DNA of 64,000 nt, taken from contig NZ_CP045318.1 in assembly GCF_009363255.1 (NCBI RefSeq), positions 2,159,501 through 2,223,500 of the forward strand, in the 5' to 3' direction. Source of the stretch: Roseivivax sp. THAF197b (GTDB lineage: Bacteria > Pseudomonadota > Alphaproteobacteria > Rhodobacterales > Rhodobacteraceae). Position 1 is the first letter of the stretch, and each line of letters opens with the position of its first letter. Positions 1-8,843 of the stretch are shown one piece after another. The translations under genes and the position numbers were made by a program. The notes under the pieces were generated by a model. It made no database searches, had not been told where the DNA came from, and saw only the letters and a program-made list of their open reading frames with translations.

Positions 1-975
1 GCGGTTGCCGAGCTGGCCCAGGATGTCCTCGGGCACATCGTCGGGGTTCTGGGTGATGAAATAGACGCCCACGCCCTTCGAGCGGATGAGCCGCGCCACC
101 TGTTCGACCTTGTCCACCAGCGCCTTGGGCGCGTCGTCGAACAGCAGATGCGCCTCGTCGAAGAAGAAGACGAGCTTCGGCTTGTCGGGATTGCCCACCT
201 CGGGCAGCTCCTCGAAGAGCTCGGACAGGAGCCACAGAAGGAAGGTCGCGTATAGCCGGGGCGAGGCCATCAGCGTATCGGCGGCGAGGATGTTGATCTG
301 CCCGCGCCCGCCTTCGCGCAGGCGCATGATGTCCGACAGGTCGAGCGCGGGTTCGCCGAAGAGCTTCGCCCCGCCCTGGTTCTCGAGCACCAGTAGACGC
401 CGCTGGATCGCACCCACCGATTGGGTGGCGATATTGCCGTAGCGCAGCGACAGCGTCTCGCGGTTCTCGCCCACCCAGACCAGGAGCGCCTGCAGATCCT
501 TGAGATCGAGAAGCGGCAGGCCTTCTTCGTCAGCGACACGGAACGCGATGTTGAGGATGCCCTCCTGCGCCTCTGAAAGTTCCAGCAGGCGAGAGATCAG
601 CAGCGGCCCCATCTCGGCCACGGTGGTGCGGATCGGATGGCCCTGATCGCCGAAAAGGTCCCAGAAGGTGGTCGGAAAGGCCTCGTAGATGTAGTCCGAG
701 AAACCGATCGTCGCCGCGCGCTCGGTGAAGGGGCCATGCAGTTTGAACTCCGCCGATCCGCTCGCCGCAAGACCCGAAAGATCACCCTTCACGTCCGACA
801 GGAAGACCGGCACACCCGCATTCGAAAAGCCTTCGGCGAGGATCTGCAACGTCACCGTTTTGCCCGTACCGGTCGCGCCCGCGATCAGCCCGTGGCGGTT
901 GGCATAGGCCAGATCGAGCCATTGCTTGTCGCCGTAGCCTTCGCCGCCACCACCCACGAAGATGCCGTTATCCAT
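1..975 (-). CDS. HerA-like helicase / DUF853 ATPase (3' end cut by window)
   Basis: This is a P-loop ATPase of the HerA/DUF853 (YjgR-like) type, a cytoplasmic DNA-translocase-like family whose exact role is poorly defined. The product starts [16 protein letters not shown] and shows a Walker A motif GATGTGKT near residue 35. It has a Walker B-like run, [15 protein letters not shown], near residue 290, followed by a sensor-like stretch ending [18 protein letters not shown] at the window edge. The reading frame is open through base 1, so about a third of the protein is missing. The ATG at 975 precedes the conserved glycine-rich N-terminus. Family assignment is from motifs and is fairly safe; the biological role is not. 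Confidence 0.85.
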   Translation of the reverse strand, partial: MDNGIFVGGGGEGYGDKQWLDLAYANRHGLIAGATGTGKTVTLQILAEGFSNAGVPVFLSDVKGDLSGLAASGSAEFKLHGPFTERAATIGFSDYIYEAFPTTFWDLFGDQGHPIRTTVAEMGPLLISRLLELSEAQEGILNIAFRVADEEGLPLLDLKDLQALLVWVGENRETLSLRYGNIATQSVGAIQRRLLVLENQGGAKLFGEPALDLSDIMRLREGGRGQINILAADTLMASPRLYATFLLWLLSELFEELPEVGNPDKPKLVFFFDEAHLLFDDAPKALVDKVEQVARLIRSKGVGVYFITQNPDDVPEDILGQLGNR

Positions 976-1034
976 GCCGCCTGCCCCGTTCCTGATTTGT
1001 GCGATTGGCAACATACTTACTTAACCAATTGCTG

Positions 1035-1130
1035 TCAGTGTGAATTTTGTCCGGCTCACGTGTTCTCTTTGAGTGCGGATTGACTTCCTCCCTGTCAGAC
1101 TGGCCGCGTCTTCGGACGCGGTCTTTTTTG
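1035..1130 (+). ncRNA. Candidate small RNA 1
   Basis: This is inferred only from the orphan terminator at 1104-1130. The stretch ahead of it carries a pyrimidine-rich TTCCTCCC segment around 1086-1093. That could act as an anti-Shine-Dalgarno seed, and seeds of that kind are known in Rhodobacter stress small RNAs. The 5' end is a guess, because no clear promoter could be placed. Confidence 0.22.
1104..1130 (+). terminator. Rho-independent terminator, plus strand
   Basis: A 7-bp GC-rich stem, CCGCGTC/GACGCGG, is closed by a UUCG tetraloop and followed by TCTTTTTT. It points rightwards. No plus-strand gene lies upstream of it inside the window, so it most likely ends a short non-coding transcript. 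Confidence 0.75.
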
Positions 1131-1179
1131 CGGCAACATTACAAGTGGGGCCTGTGTGGAAAACTGTTGATATTGCCTG

Positions 1180-1208
1180 TTGACGGGTCATCGATCCCAT
1201 CGTAGCGT
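1180..1208 (+). promoter_or_regulatory. Possible sigma-70 promoter ahead of candidate small RNA 2
   Basis: A good -35 element TTGACG (1180-1185) is followed, after a 17-base spacer, by a weak -10 element TAGCGT (1203-1208). Transcription would begin near 1215 and run into the terminator at 1253-1286. Weak -10 boxes are common in alphaproteobacteria. Confidence 0.35.
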
Positions 1209-1214
1209 CCCAAC

Positions 1215-1286
1215 CAATGACAAAGTCGGCCAGTCCGACGGGGAGAGAATGGAAAAGAGAGCTTTCGAGCTCTCTTTTCTTTTTTG
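1215..1286 (+). ncRNA. Candidate small RNA 2 (about 70 nt)
   Basis: It is bounded by the promoter-like pair at 1180-1208 and a perfect 11-bp terminator at 1253-1286. It contains an internal hairpin GTCGG/CCGAC around 1225-1239 and a GGGGAGAG segment. No open reading frame of note is present. The call rests on structure alone and resembles no family I can name. Confidence 0.28.
1253..1286 (+). terminator. Strong rho-independent terminator, plus strand
   Basis: A perfect 11-bp stem, AAAAGAGAGCT/AGCTCTCTTTT, has a TTCG loop and is followed by CTTTTTTG. The leading A-run also gives it terminator character on the minus strand. It lies about 140 bases ahead of the ialB-like gene and has no coding sequence upstream on the plus strand. 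Confidence 0.8.
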
Positions 1287-1355
1287 TCTTGGGATCAAAT
1301 CCTTGCGGGGCGAAGCTGACGCACATTTTGGTGCATTGCAGCGCTGCAATCCCCC

Positions 1356-1383
1356 CTGACACCGGGGCGAGAGCGTGCTAGAG
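1356..1383 (+). promoter_or_regulatory. Possible promoter of the ialB-like gene
   Basis: CTGACA (1356-1361) and CTAGAG (1378-1383) are separated by 16 bases, which would place the transcript start about 35 bases before the ATG at 1426. It is a moderate match only. Confidence 0.3.
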
Positions 1384-1425
1384 GAGACGTCGAATTCGAT
1401 CAAGCTGCCCTGAGGAGCGCTGTAG

Positions 1426-2088
1426 ATGAAGACGACGCTGACCCACCTTTCCCTCATTGCCCTTCTGTCCGCAGCGCCCGCGCTGGCCCAGGACGAAAGC
1501 GCGGCCCCCGAAACCGAAGATGCGGCGCCTGCACAAAGTGAGCCTGCGCAAAGCGAAAGCGACGCCCCCGCAAGCCCGCCGATCTTCGACACGGGCGAGC
1601 CTGTGGGCGATGCCACGGCCGAAGGCGGCGCAGAGGGCGAAAGCACAAGCTACGTGCGCGAGACCATCGGCGACTGGTCGATCCAGTGCCTGCGCAATCC
1701 AGACGGCGACGATCCCTGCCAGCTCTACCAGCTTCTGAATGACGCCGACGGCAATTCCGTGGCCGAGGTCAGCCTGTTCAAGGTTGAGGGCCAGGGCCAG
1801 GCGGTGGCGGGTGCCAATTTCATCGTGCCGCTCGAGACGCTGCTGACCCAGAAGCTGACGGTCGCGGTCGATGGCGGTCAGGCCAAGCGCTACGACTTCG
1901 CCTTCTGCGCGCAGCTGGGCTGCGTGGCGCGGGTGGGCTTCACCGAGGCGGATATCAACCAGTTCAAGCGGGGCGCCACGGCCAACGTGACCATCGTGCC
2001 CGCAGCGGCACCGGATCAGACCGTGACGGTGGGCATGTCGCTCACGGGCTTCACCGACAGCTACGATTCGGTGGCCGTGTCGCAGTAG
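1426..2088 (+). CDS. Invasion-associated locus B (IalB) family exported protein
   Basis: A 220-residue exported protein. Residues 1-21 form a signal peptide ending PALAQ. An acidic, Ala/Pro/Ser-rich linker runs to about residue 70. The IalB domain follows: it opens with a VRETIGDWSIQC-type motif, has the DPCQLYQLL segment, and the paired-cysteine motif FCAQLGCVARVGF lies near residue 160. IalB-like proteins are periplasmic or outer-membrane-associated beta proteins, common in Rhizobiales and Rhodobacterales; their function outside Bartonella invasion is unclear. A GAGG ribosome-binding site lies about 9 bases before the ATG. The gene converges on lpxB across a bidirectional terminator. Confidence 0.88.
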   Translation: MKTTLTHLSLIALLSAAPALAQDESAAPETEDAAPAQSEPAQSESDAPASPPIFDTGEPVGDATAEGGAEGESTSYVRETIGDWSIQCLRNPDGDDPCQLYQLLNDADGNSVAEVSLFKVEGQGQAVAGANFIVPLETLLTQKLTVAVDGGQAKRYDFAFCAQLGCVARVGFTEADINQFKRGATANVTIVPAAAPDQTVTVGMSLTGFTDSYDSVAVSQ

Positions 2089-2115
2089 GACGCGCTGAGC
2101 GCCGGTTCAGACGCA

Positions 2116-2150
2116 AAAGGCCCGGAGCACATCGCTTCGGGCCTTTTTCT
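2116..2150. terminator. Bidirectional terminator between ialB-like gene and lpxB
   Basis: The stem AAAGGCCCG/CGGGCCTTT is followed by a T-run on the plus strand, and is preceded by AAAA, which becomes a T-run on the minus strand. It sits between two convergent genes and can end both transcripts. Confidence 0.85.
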
Positions 2151-2207
2151 TGTGCCGGATTAAGGGGCAGCGACCGCTTTCTGCGCTCTCTCAGCCCCGT
2201 TCCGCCG

Positions 2208-3377
2208 CTATTGATAGGGCTTTCCCAAGCCGTCCAGAACCGCCCGTGCTGCGCGCTCGCCGGGCGGCGGGCCATCAAGACCGAGCCGGACCATCGTTTC
2301 CATCATGGCCCGGGTCTGCGCCTCTGGCGCGTCCAGAACCTGCAAGACCGCATCCGCGATGGGTCCGGGCTTGCAGTCCTTGCCGATGAATTCGGGTACG
2401 ACCCGCGTCTCGGAGACGAGATTGACCAGCGTGACCGTATCGGTGATGAGCATGCGCCCGATGATCTGCCGCGACAGCCAGCTCATGTCATAGGCGATGA
2501 CCATGGGGGTGGCCGCGGCCGCCAGTTCCAGCGACACGGTGCCCGAGGCGGCAAGGGCGACATCGGCCGCCCCGAAGGCTGCGCGCTTGGCCGTGACCAT
2601 ATCGAGCCGCTCCGGGTCGCGCGGATCGAGCACGATGGGGTTTCCGGGCCAGTCGCGCACCGTCTCCTGCACGGCCCCCGCGACCGAGTGCGCCGCAGGC
2701 ACCACAACGCGCAAATCGGGCCGGGCCGCGTGCAAGCGCGCCACCACATCGCCCATGACCGGGCCGAGTCGGGCCACCTCCGAGCGGCGCGAGCCCGGCA
2801 GGATGAGGCAGAGCGGGGCCTCGCCCAGACCATGGGTCAGCCGGAAGGCGGCCATCTCGGCATGGCTCGCCTGCGGGTCGGTCACGACCGGATGCCCCAC
2901 GAAGTCGCAGCGCATGCCCGCGGCTTCCATATAGGGCGGCTCGAACGGCAGGAGCGCCAGAACCTGATCCACATGGGCGGCCATCTTCTGGGCGCGTTTC
3001 GGACGCCAAGCCCAGACCGTTGGGGCCACGTAGTGCACGACGCGGATATCGCTTTTGGCTTTCACGAGCTCGGCCACGCGCAGGCAAAACTCCGGCAGGT
3101 CGATGGTGACCAGAACGTCGGGTTTGGCGGCGATGATCGCATCGGCCGTTTGCCGGATCCGGGCCTTCAGGCTGCGATATTCGCGCAGGATCTCGAAAAT
3201 GCCCATGATCGAGATCTCGTCCATGGGAAAGAGGCTCGACAGGCCCTCTTCGATCATGCGCTCGCCGCCGATCCCCTCGAAGGTGACAGGTTCGAGCGCC
3301 GTGCGCCTGAAACCCCGCATGAGCGCTGCACCCAGTCGGTCCCCCGAAGGCTCGCCTGCGATGACGAAGACATGCAT
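2208..3377 (-). CDS. lpxB: Lipid-A-disaccharide synthase LpxB
   Basis: LpxB is a GT19 glycosyltransferase that joins UDP-2,3-diacylglucosamine and lipid X into the lipid A disaccharide on the inner face of the cytoplasmic membrane. The 389-residue product is the usual family length and opens MHVFVIAGEPSGDRLGAALM, the typical family N-terminus. The sugar-nucleotide motif LPGSRRSEV lies near residue 195, and ASGTVSLELA near residue 285. It is the last gene of the envelope cluster. Its start overlaps the stop of lpxI by one base, implying translational coupling with the enzyme that makes lipid X. Confidence 0.97.
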   Translation of the reverse strand: MHVFVIAGEPSGDRLGAALMRGFRRTALEPVTFEGIGGERMIEEGLSSLFPMDEISIMGIFEILREYRSLKARIRQTADAIIAAKPDVLVTIDLPEFCLRVAELVKAKSDIRVVHYVAPTVWAWRPKRAQKMAAHVDQVLALLPFEPPYMEAAGMRCDFVGHPVVTDPQASHAEMAAFRLTHGLGEAPLCLILPGSRRSEVARLGPVMGDVVARLHAARPDLRVVVPAAHSVAGAVQETVRDWPGNPIVLDPRDPERLDMVTAKRAAFGAADVALAASGTVSLELAAAATPMVIAYDMSWLSRQIIGRMLITDTVTLVNLVSETRVVPEFIGKDCKPGPIADAVLQVLDAPEAQTRAMMETMVRLGLDGPPPGERAARAVLDGLGKPYQ

Positions 3378-4285
3378 CAGCGGGGCCTTTCGCGGGACCA
3401 GAGGAAAAGGCCCAGCTCATCCGCTCTTGCGAGCGTCTTCGCGCGGTCGAGCACCAGCACTCCGTTTGCCTCGATCACGATGCCCGCAAGGCCCGCAGCC
3501 GCCGCCCCGGTCACGGTATCGGGGCCAATCGCCGGCAGATCGGCACGGCGGTCCTGGCTGGGCTTCGGCCCCTTGTAGAGGCAGCCTGCGCGCGCGGGCG
3601 CCCCGCCCGACAGCCAATCCGCCGCCTCGCCCAGAATGTCGAAGGTCGAGTCCATCAACGTGTCGGCGGGATCGCCAAGCCCCGCGCCTTGCGCCGCACC
3701 GCCCGTGGCGCCTGCCCCTCGTGCCAGATCGGCCAGCATGGCATCGGTGCCGCGCGCATCTTCGCGCGCAAGCACTTCCGTGCCGCGCAGAATGCAGGCC
3801 TGGCCGCGATCCTCCGCGCCCATCTGCGCGAGCACGCGGTCGCCCGTGCGTGCCTCCGTGCTGGCGATGGCAGGCGGCTGCGCCCGTGTCGGAATGCCCG
3901 GCGGCAGGAGAAGATCGGGGGCGGCTTCATGCGCGGCCAGGATGGCGAACCCCGCCTCCTCGAAAAGCGCCATGACCACGCGGAGCGCCCCGTCATCGCC
4001 CTGCGCCAGCGCTGCCGTGAGCCGGGGCACCAAAGGCTCGGTCGCGGCATCAATGGCTGACGGGTCGATCTGCGGGCGGTCGATCCCACCGCAGAGGCAA
4101 AGCTGCGTCACACCGCGCGCTTTCAGCTCCGAGATCAGGCTGCCCAGCGTTTCGATCCGGAAGGTCAGGTCGGGTGCGAGGCTGTCCGGCGGATTGCCCG
4201 CAAGCGCGCAGATCAGCGGCACCTCGATCCGCGTCGCGGCCACGGCTCCGGGCAGCGCCCCCCGGCCTGCGATGAGCGCGAGCAT
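3377..4285 (-). CDS. lpxI: UDP-2,3-diacylglucosamine pyrophosphatase LpxI (DUF1009)
   Basis: LpxI hydrolyses UDP-2,3-diacylglucosamine to lipid X and UMP. It replaces the unrelated LpxH of enterobacteria in most alphaproteobacteria. The 302-residue product has the N-terminal nucleotide-binding start LALIAGRGALPGAVA and a C-terminal DUF1009 domain. The latter carries the motifs FDILGEAADWLSGG, CLYKGPKPSQDRRADLP and the ending GIVIEANGVLVLDRA. It lies directly between lpxA and lpxB, so three successive lipid A steps (with lpxD and lpxC elsewhere) are co-transcribed. Assignment is firm from motifs and position. Confidence 0.95.
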   Translation of the reverse strand: MLALIAGRGALPGAVAATRIEVPLICALAGNPPDSLAPDLTFRIETLGSLISELKARGVTQLCLCGGIDRPQIDPSAIDAATEPLVPRLTAALAQGDDGALRVVMALFEEAGFAILAAHEAAPDLLLPPGIPTRAQPPAIASTEARTGDRVLAQMGAEDRGQACILRGTEVLAREDARGTDAMLADLARGAGATGGAAQGAGLGDPADTLMDSTFDILGEAADWLSGGAPARAGCLYKGPKPSQDRRADLPAIGPDTVTGAAAAGLAGIVIEANGVLVLDRAKTLARADELGLFLWSRERPR

Positions 4286-4291
4286 GCCGCC

Positions 4292-5086
4292 TCAGCCCGG
4301 GGTCAGGAAGTGCCGGTCGGTGGCGCCGGTCACGAAGTCGACGATTTCGCGCACGTAATCGCTTTCGGTTTCCTCACCGAGGCGGCGCGCGCGATCGGCA
4401 AAGGCGCCCTCCCCCTGGGCCAGCATCTGGAAGGCCGCGCGCAAGGCGGTGATGTCCCGCCGGGCCACGCCACGCCGTTTCAGACCCACGAGGTTCAGCC
4501 CGTCGAGCACCCCGCGCGGCGCCTGCACGAGACCGTAGGGAATGACATCGTTCGTCACCATTGTGACCGCGCCGATGATCGCGCCGCGCCCGATGCGGAC
4601 GAACTGGTGAACGCCGGAAAGGCCACCGACGATCACGTCGTCATGGATCACGCAATGGCCCGCCAGCGCGGAATTGTTCACGAGGATCACGTTATTGCCG
4701 ACCACAACGTCATGGGCCACATGGGCCCCCGCCATGATCAGGCAATCGTTGCCCACGCGCGTGACGCCGCCACCCCCCTCGGTGCCTGCATTGATCGTGA
4801 CGTGTTCGCGGATGCGGTTGCGGTCGCCGATCTCGAGGCGGGTCTTTTCACCCTTGAACTTCTTGTCCTGCGGGATCTCTCCGATCACGCCGAAGGAGAA
4901 GAAGGTGTTGCCCGTGCCGATCACGGTATCACCGGTCAGCACGACATGGCTTTTCAGCACGTTGTCGGGACCGAGGCGCACATCGGGGCCGATATGGCAG
5001 AAGGGGCCGATCTCGCAGCCGGGGCCGATCTCGGCGCCCTCTTCGACATAGGCGGAGGGATGGATGCGGGGGGCGGTGTCGCTCAC
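4292..5086 (-). CDS. lpxA: Acyl-ACP--UDP-N-acetylglucosamine O-acyltransferase LpxA
   Basis: LpxA transfers a 3-hydroxyacyl chain from ACP to UDP-GlcNAc, the first step of lipid A synthesis. The 264-residue protein is a left-handed beta helix with hexapeptide repeats. The catalytic His lies in [13 protein letters not shown] near residue 120, and the family motif [15 protein letters not shown] follows near residue 165. The C-terminal helical part starts at [12 protein letters not shown]. The start codon is GTG and overlaps the fabZ stop as GTGA, so lpxA is probably translated by coupling to fabZ. Confidence 0.96.
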   Translation of the reverse strand: MSDTAPRIHPSAYVEEGAEIGPGCEIGPFCHIGPDVRLGPDNVLKSHVVLTGDTVIGTGNTFFSFGVIGEIPQDKKFKGEKTRLEIGDRNRIREHVTINAGTEGGGGVTRVGNDCLIMAGAHVAHDVVVGNNVILVNNSALAGHCVIHDDVIVGGLSGVHQFVRIGRGAIIGAVTMVTNDVIPYGLVQAPRGVLDGLNLVGLKRRGVARRDITALRAAFQMLAQGEGAFADRARRLGEETESDYVREIVDFVTGATDRHFLTPG

Positions 5087-5544
5087 TTCGGCATGTCCAT
5101 CATCGCGGTGAACTCGGCCTCGGCGGCCATCTCGCCATCGACGGTGGCCGTGCCCTTGAACTTCCAGACCTTGCCGCCGGGCTTGCCGCGCAGCGTCTCG
5201 AGCCGCATCTGCAACTGGTCGCCGGGGATCACCTTGCGGCGGAACTTGCAGCCGTCGATCCCCATGAAATAGATCAGCATGTCCTTGTCGGCGAGATCGA
5301 GCGCGACGCCCACCATCACACCTGCCGTCTGGGCCATCGCCTCGACGATGGTGACACCGGGCATGATCGGCGTGCCGGGGAAATGCCCCTGGAAATGCGG
5401 CTCGTTCATGGTGACGTTCTTGATGCCGAGCGCCGAGGCGGTGCCGTCGATCTCCTCGACCCGGTCCACCAGCAGGAACGGATAGCGATGCGGCAGGATG
5501 CGCTGGATGAGCTGGATATCGGCGCGTTTCAGATCACTGGACAT
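5083..5544 (-). CDS. fabZ: (3R)-hydroxyacyl-ACP dehydratase FabZ
   Basis: FabZ dehydrates 3-hydroxyacyl-ACP in fatty-acid elongation and competes with LpxA for the same substrate, which explains the coupling of the two genes. The 153-residue hot-dog-fold protein has the catalytic His in [18 protein letters not shown] near residue 55. The catalytic Glu is in [13 protein letters not shown] near residue 70. The frame stays open further upstream, but the ATG at 5544 ([20 protein letters not shown]) gives the normal family length and N-terminus. No lpxD lies between this gene and skp, unlike in enterobacteria. Confidence 0.96.
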   Translation of the reverse strand: MSSDLKRADIQLIQRILPHRYPFLLVDRVEEIDGTASALGIKNVTMNEPHFQGHFPGTPIMPGVTIVEAMAQTAGVMVGVALDLADKDMLIYFMGIDGCKFRRKVIPGDQLQMRLETLRGKPGGKVWKFKGTATVDGEMAAEAEFTAMMDMPK

Positions 5545-5647
5545 GGTCTTCCTCTCGGCTGGCCCAAATGCGCCGGGGCGCGACGGGGGCTGGGGCAGTT
5601 CCCGGTGGGTAGCAATCGGCGCCGCACGGTGCAAGCGCGACCGGTCC

Positions 5648-6400
5648 CTACTCGGTCCCGGCGGGCGACGCGTCGGGGTCACCCATGTCGAACAAAGCGC
5701 CACCTTCCGACCTGTCGGACTGCGCGCCGGACGGGTTCGGCGCCGCGTTTTCGGGGGCCGCGGCCGGATCGGGCAGCGATATGCCTTCGCCGTTCCCGAT
5801 ACGGGCATCGACGCGCGCAATCGCGAGATCGGTGATGTCGATCGCATTGGCCGACAGGAGCACATTCGCCCGCTCTATGATCAGCGCACCGCCCGCCTCG
5901 CGCAGGATATCGGTCAGAACGGGCTGCACGGCGTTGAAGAAGACGCGCCGCACGCGGTCGCCGCGATTGGCCAGATCGCGGGCCTTGGCATCCTGCCGCT
6001 GGCGCAATTCCTGCACGCGGGCATCGAAGGCATCGGCCAGTGCGCGAAACTGGGCCGCATCGGTCTCGGCGCGAAGATCTGTCAGGCGCCGCTCTTCCTG
6101 CGACAGCTCGGCCTCGATCTCGCGGTTCTCCGCGGCAAGCGCCTGCCCCGCAGCCTCGACATCGCCGATGAGACGCTGGCCAAGTGCGCTATCGGTGAAA
6201 AGCCGCTCGGATTCGAGCGTCAGGATCGGCGAGCGGACGATCTGCCGATCCGTATCATTTTCCTGCTGGGACGCCTCCGCGCGCGCAACGGGGGCCTGAT
6301 CGGCCGTCTGCGCGAGGGCCGGTGCGGAAAAGGCCGCCCATGCCCCAAGCGCCAGCAGCGCCGCGGCGAGGCTGGTGCGTATCGCCGCGGATCCGGTCAT
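5648..6400 (-). CDS. skp: OmpH/Skp family periplasmic chaperone
   Basis: A Skp-like trimeric chaperone that escorts outer-membrane proteins to the BAM complex. The 250-residue product has a signal peptide (residues 1-31, ending APALAQ) and a central, strongly charged coiled-coil region of about 110 residues ([21 protein letters not shown] and on). The conserved OmpH end, [20 protein letters not shown], lies near residue 185. A further 50-residue Pro/Ala/Asp-rich tail is longer than in E. coli Skp and may be unstructured. Its start overlaps the bamA stop as ATGA. Confidence 0.9.
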   Translation of the reverse strand: MTGSAAIRTSLAAALLALGAWAAFSAPALAQTADQAPVARAEASQQENDTDRQIVRSPILTLESERLFTDSALGQRLIGDVEAAGQALAAENREIEAELSQEERRLTDLRAETDAAQFRALADAFDARVQELRQRQDAKARDLANRGDRVRRVFFNAVQPVLTDILREAGGALIIERANVLLSANAIDITDLAIARVDARIGNGEGISLPDPAAAPENAAPNPSGAQSDRSEGGALFDMGDPDASPAGTE

Positions 6401-8754
6401 CAGAAATCGGTCGAGATCGTCAGCTCGAAGTTCTGCTCGCGATCCTCGTCTTCTTTCTGCAAGGCCTCGGAGAAGTTGAACCGCAAGGGACCGAGCGGTG
6501 TGGTCCAGAAGAGCGACAGGCCAATGACCTGACGGACAGCGCCGTCCTCATAGAGGACCTCGCCCGTGGCCGCGTCGGTATCATCGAGCCCCCAGAGCGA
6601 GCCCACATCGTAGAAGACACCGCCCGCGATGCCGTATTCCTCGGGCAGGCCAAGGGGGAATTCCGCCTCGAAGCGGGCGACGGCGTAGTAATTGCCGCCA
6701 AGCGCGTCGTCGAAGCCCGCCCCCTTTTCGCGCGGGCCGATGCCGCCCGGCTCAAAGCCGCGCATCCGGCTGGAACCCAGGAAGAAACGGTCGGTCACCC
6801 GGCTGCCCTGATCGCCGGTGTAATTCAGCGCGCCACCTTCGAAGATCGCGCGCAGCGTGACCTCTTCGGAGAAGGCCAGCCGCTGCGCCACCGCGCGCAC
6901 ATCGGTTTTCACGAAGGTCGTATCTCCGCCCACGCCGCCGAAATCCTGCCCGAACTCGAGCAGAACACCCGCATTCGGATCAAGTCCGGTGCGGCGCGTG
7001 TCATAGCTGAACCGGTACCCGATCGAACTTTGATAAAGCGCGCCCGCCTCGGCTTCCGAGGTCACGATGCCACCGACATCGGATTCGTCGGGCAGCGTCA
7101 GATCGGTATATTCGAGCGTGTAGCGCAGTTGCAGCCGCCCATTATCGGAAATCGGGAAGGTCAGCGACGGCGAGAAAGTGCCCGTTTCGGTGTTGTAATC
7201 CGCGTTCTGCCGTTCGGTGTTCGAATAGCTGAGCCCGATCCCGAAGGCGAGATCGCGGCCCAGAAGCGCCGGTTCGACGAAGCTGAACGAGTAACGGTTG
7301 CTGTCGGAGCTGGAGGTCAGGCCGAGGCTGAGTTGCTGGCCGCGACCGATGAAGTTCCGCTCCGCGAAGGACAGGTTCAGACCGAAGCCCGAGGAGGTCG
7401 AGTAGCTGCCCCCGATGGAGATCGAGCCGGTCGGCTGTTCCTCGACATCGACATCGACGATGACCTGCTGCGGGGTCGAGCCTTCACGCGCCTGCACCTC
7501 GGCATCCGCGAAGAAGCCAAGCGCGCGGATACGTTCGGCGGCATTGCGGATCTCGCGCGGATTGAAGGGATCGCCCTCGACGGTCTCGAACTGGCGGCGC
7601 ACGACCCGGTCGAGCGTGGTGGTGTTGCCCTCGATATCGATCCGCTCGACGAAGATGCGCGGGCCGCGGGTCAGGACATATTCGATATCCAGCGACAGAT
7701 CGCGGTCGTTGCGGGTCACGCGCGGCTCCACCCGCACGAAGTCGAGGCCTTCCTCGACCGCGCGACGCTCCAGCCGTTCGATGTCGCGATCCACAAGCTG
7801 CGGCGCGTAGACCTTGCCCGGACGTACGGCGACCGCACGCTGGAACGCGTCGATGTCGACCTCGGCCAGATCGGAGGTCACGGTGATCTCACCGAAGCGG
7901 AATTGCTGCCCTTCCTCGACATTGAAGGTGACGAAATATCCGTCCCGTTCCGCGGCAAGTTCGGCATTGGTGCCGGTGATGCGGAAATCGACATAGCCGC
8001 GCGAGGAATAGAAATCCTCAAGAAGCTGGCGGTCGAACTCGATCCGGTCGGCGATGAACGTGTCGCGCGTGATGATCGCGCGCAGAAGCCCCGCCTGCTT
8101 CGTCTCGAGGACGCGGCGCAGACGGCGGTCTGAGAATTGCTGGTTGCCGACAAAGGCGATCCGCTCCACCTCGGCGACGCCGCCTTCGAACACCTCGAAG
8201 ACCAGATCGACGCGATTGTCGGAGCGGCGAATCAAGCGCGGCTGCACGCGGGCGGCGATCCGGCCCTGGGCCACGTAAGCCTCGGCGATCAGGTTGGCAT
8301 CGGCCTCCGCCGTGGACGGGCTGTAGACGCGACGGGACTGGGATTGCAGAAGCGGCTGAAGGTCCTCGTCATCTATACGGCGATTGCCCTCGATCGCGAT
8401 GCGGTTGATCGTCGGATATTCGACCACGCGGATGAGCAGCGTGTTGCCTTGCGGCACGATCTCGACCTCCTCGAAAAGGCCGGAATTCTGAATGTTCTGG
8501 AAGGCGTCGTTCAGCTGCGATGCGGAGACCGGCTGACCGCGCGCGATGCCCGCGTAAGACAGGATCGTGCCCGGCTCGATGCGCTGTGCGCCCTCGATCT
8601 CGACATTCGTGAAGACGAAGCTTTGCGCCACGACCGGCGTTGGTACGGTGACCAATACTGCAGCGGTTGAAAGCGAGAAAGCGGCGATGGCGCTTATTTT
8701 CGCGAACCCGTTGAGCGCCGACATACCAGGGCGCGCGACAGCCGTTTTCGACAT
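6400..8754 (-). CDS. bamA: Outer-membrane protein assembly factor BamA
   Basis: BamA is the Omp85 insertase of the outer membrane. The 784-residue product has a cleavable signal ending VVAQ near residue 43 and five POTRA domains (about residues 48-420), beginning FVFTNVEIEGAQRIEPGTI. A 16-strand barrel follows, with the conserved lid loop motif GSSRMRGFEPGGIGPRE. The C-terminal beta-signal ends in phenylalanine (ELTISTDF). It is followed immediately by skp, then fabZ and the lpx genes, the usual arrangement for outer-membrane biogenesis. Confidence 0.97.
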   Translation of the reverse strand: MSKTAVARPGMSALNGFAKISAIAAFSLSTAAVLVTVPTPVVAQSFVFTNVEIEGAQRIEPGTILSYAGIARGQPVSASQLNDAFQNIQNSGLFEEVEIVPQGNTLLIRVVEYPTINRIAIEGNRRIDDEDLQPLLQSQSRRVYSPSTAEADANLIAEAYVAQGRIAARVQPRLIRRSDNRVDLVFEVFEGGVAEVERIAFVGNQQFSDRRLRRVLETKQAGLLRAIITRDTFIADRIEFDRQLLEDFYSSRGYVDFRITGTNAELAAERDGYFVTFNVEEGQQFRFGEITVTSDLAEVDIDAFQRAVAVRPGKVYAPQLVDRDIERLERRAVEEGLDFVRVEPRVTRNDRDLSLDIEYVLTRGPRIFVERIDIEGNTTTLDRVVRRQFETVEGDPFNPREIRNAAERIRALGFFADAEVQAREGSTPQQVIVDVDVEEQPTGSISIGGSYSTSSGFGLNLSFAERNFIGRGQQLSLGLTSSSDSNRYSFSFVEPALLGRDLAFGIGLSYSNTERQNADYNTETGTFSPSLTFPISDNGRLQLRYTLEYTDLTLPDESDVGGIVTSEAEAGALYQSSIGYRFSYDTRRTGLDPNAGVLLEFGQDFGGVGGDTTFVKTDVRAVAQRLAFSEEVTLRAIFEGGALNYTGDQGSRVTDRFFLGSSRMRGFEPGGIGPREKGAGFDDALGGNYYAVARFEAEFPLGLPEEYGIAGGVFYDVGSLWGLDDTDAATGEVLYEDGAVRQVIGLSLFWTTPLGPLRFNFSEALQKEDEDREQNFELTISTDF

Positions 8755-8814
8755 TCCGCCAATTCCTTCCGACTTCCCTCTGAGATGTCAGTATCGGGAT
8801 TGGAAGTCCTTGTC

Positions 8815-8834
8815 AAAAGGCGGAAACGCCTTTT
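8815..8834. terminator. Weak hairpin between the small ORF and bamA
   Basis: A perfect 8-bp stem, AAAAGGCG/CGCCTTTT, has a GAAA tetraloop. The T-runs on either strand are only four bases. It could be a partial terminator or attenuator between the rseP side and bamA. Confidence 0.4.
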
Positions 8835-8843
8835 CGGGCGGGT

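Larger units (their letters stand above)
976..1425. other. 450-base intergenic region with two plus-strand hairpin terminators
   Basis: No convincing protein gene lies between the DUF853 gene, which is transcribed leftwards, and the ialB-like gene, which is transcribed rightwards. The stretch holds two strong plus-strand hairpin-plus-T-run structures about 150 bases apart and a plausible promoter in front of the second. Both terminators sit downstream of no coding sequence, which suggests one or two small RNAs (see the separate entries). Confidence 0.6.

Noticed and set aside
2211..3578. Long plus-strand open frame antisense to lpxB
   Set aside because: It is a shadow of lpxB and lpxI in a high-GC genome. 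It has no ribosome-binding site and no family motif, and the opposite strand has a firmly assigned gene.
6322..8133. 603-codon plus-strand open frame antisense to bamA
   Set aside because: BamA is unmistakable on the other strand. The plus-strand frame lacks recognisable domains, and its composition is that of an antisense shadow (His/Arg-rich).
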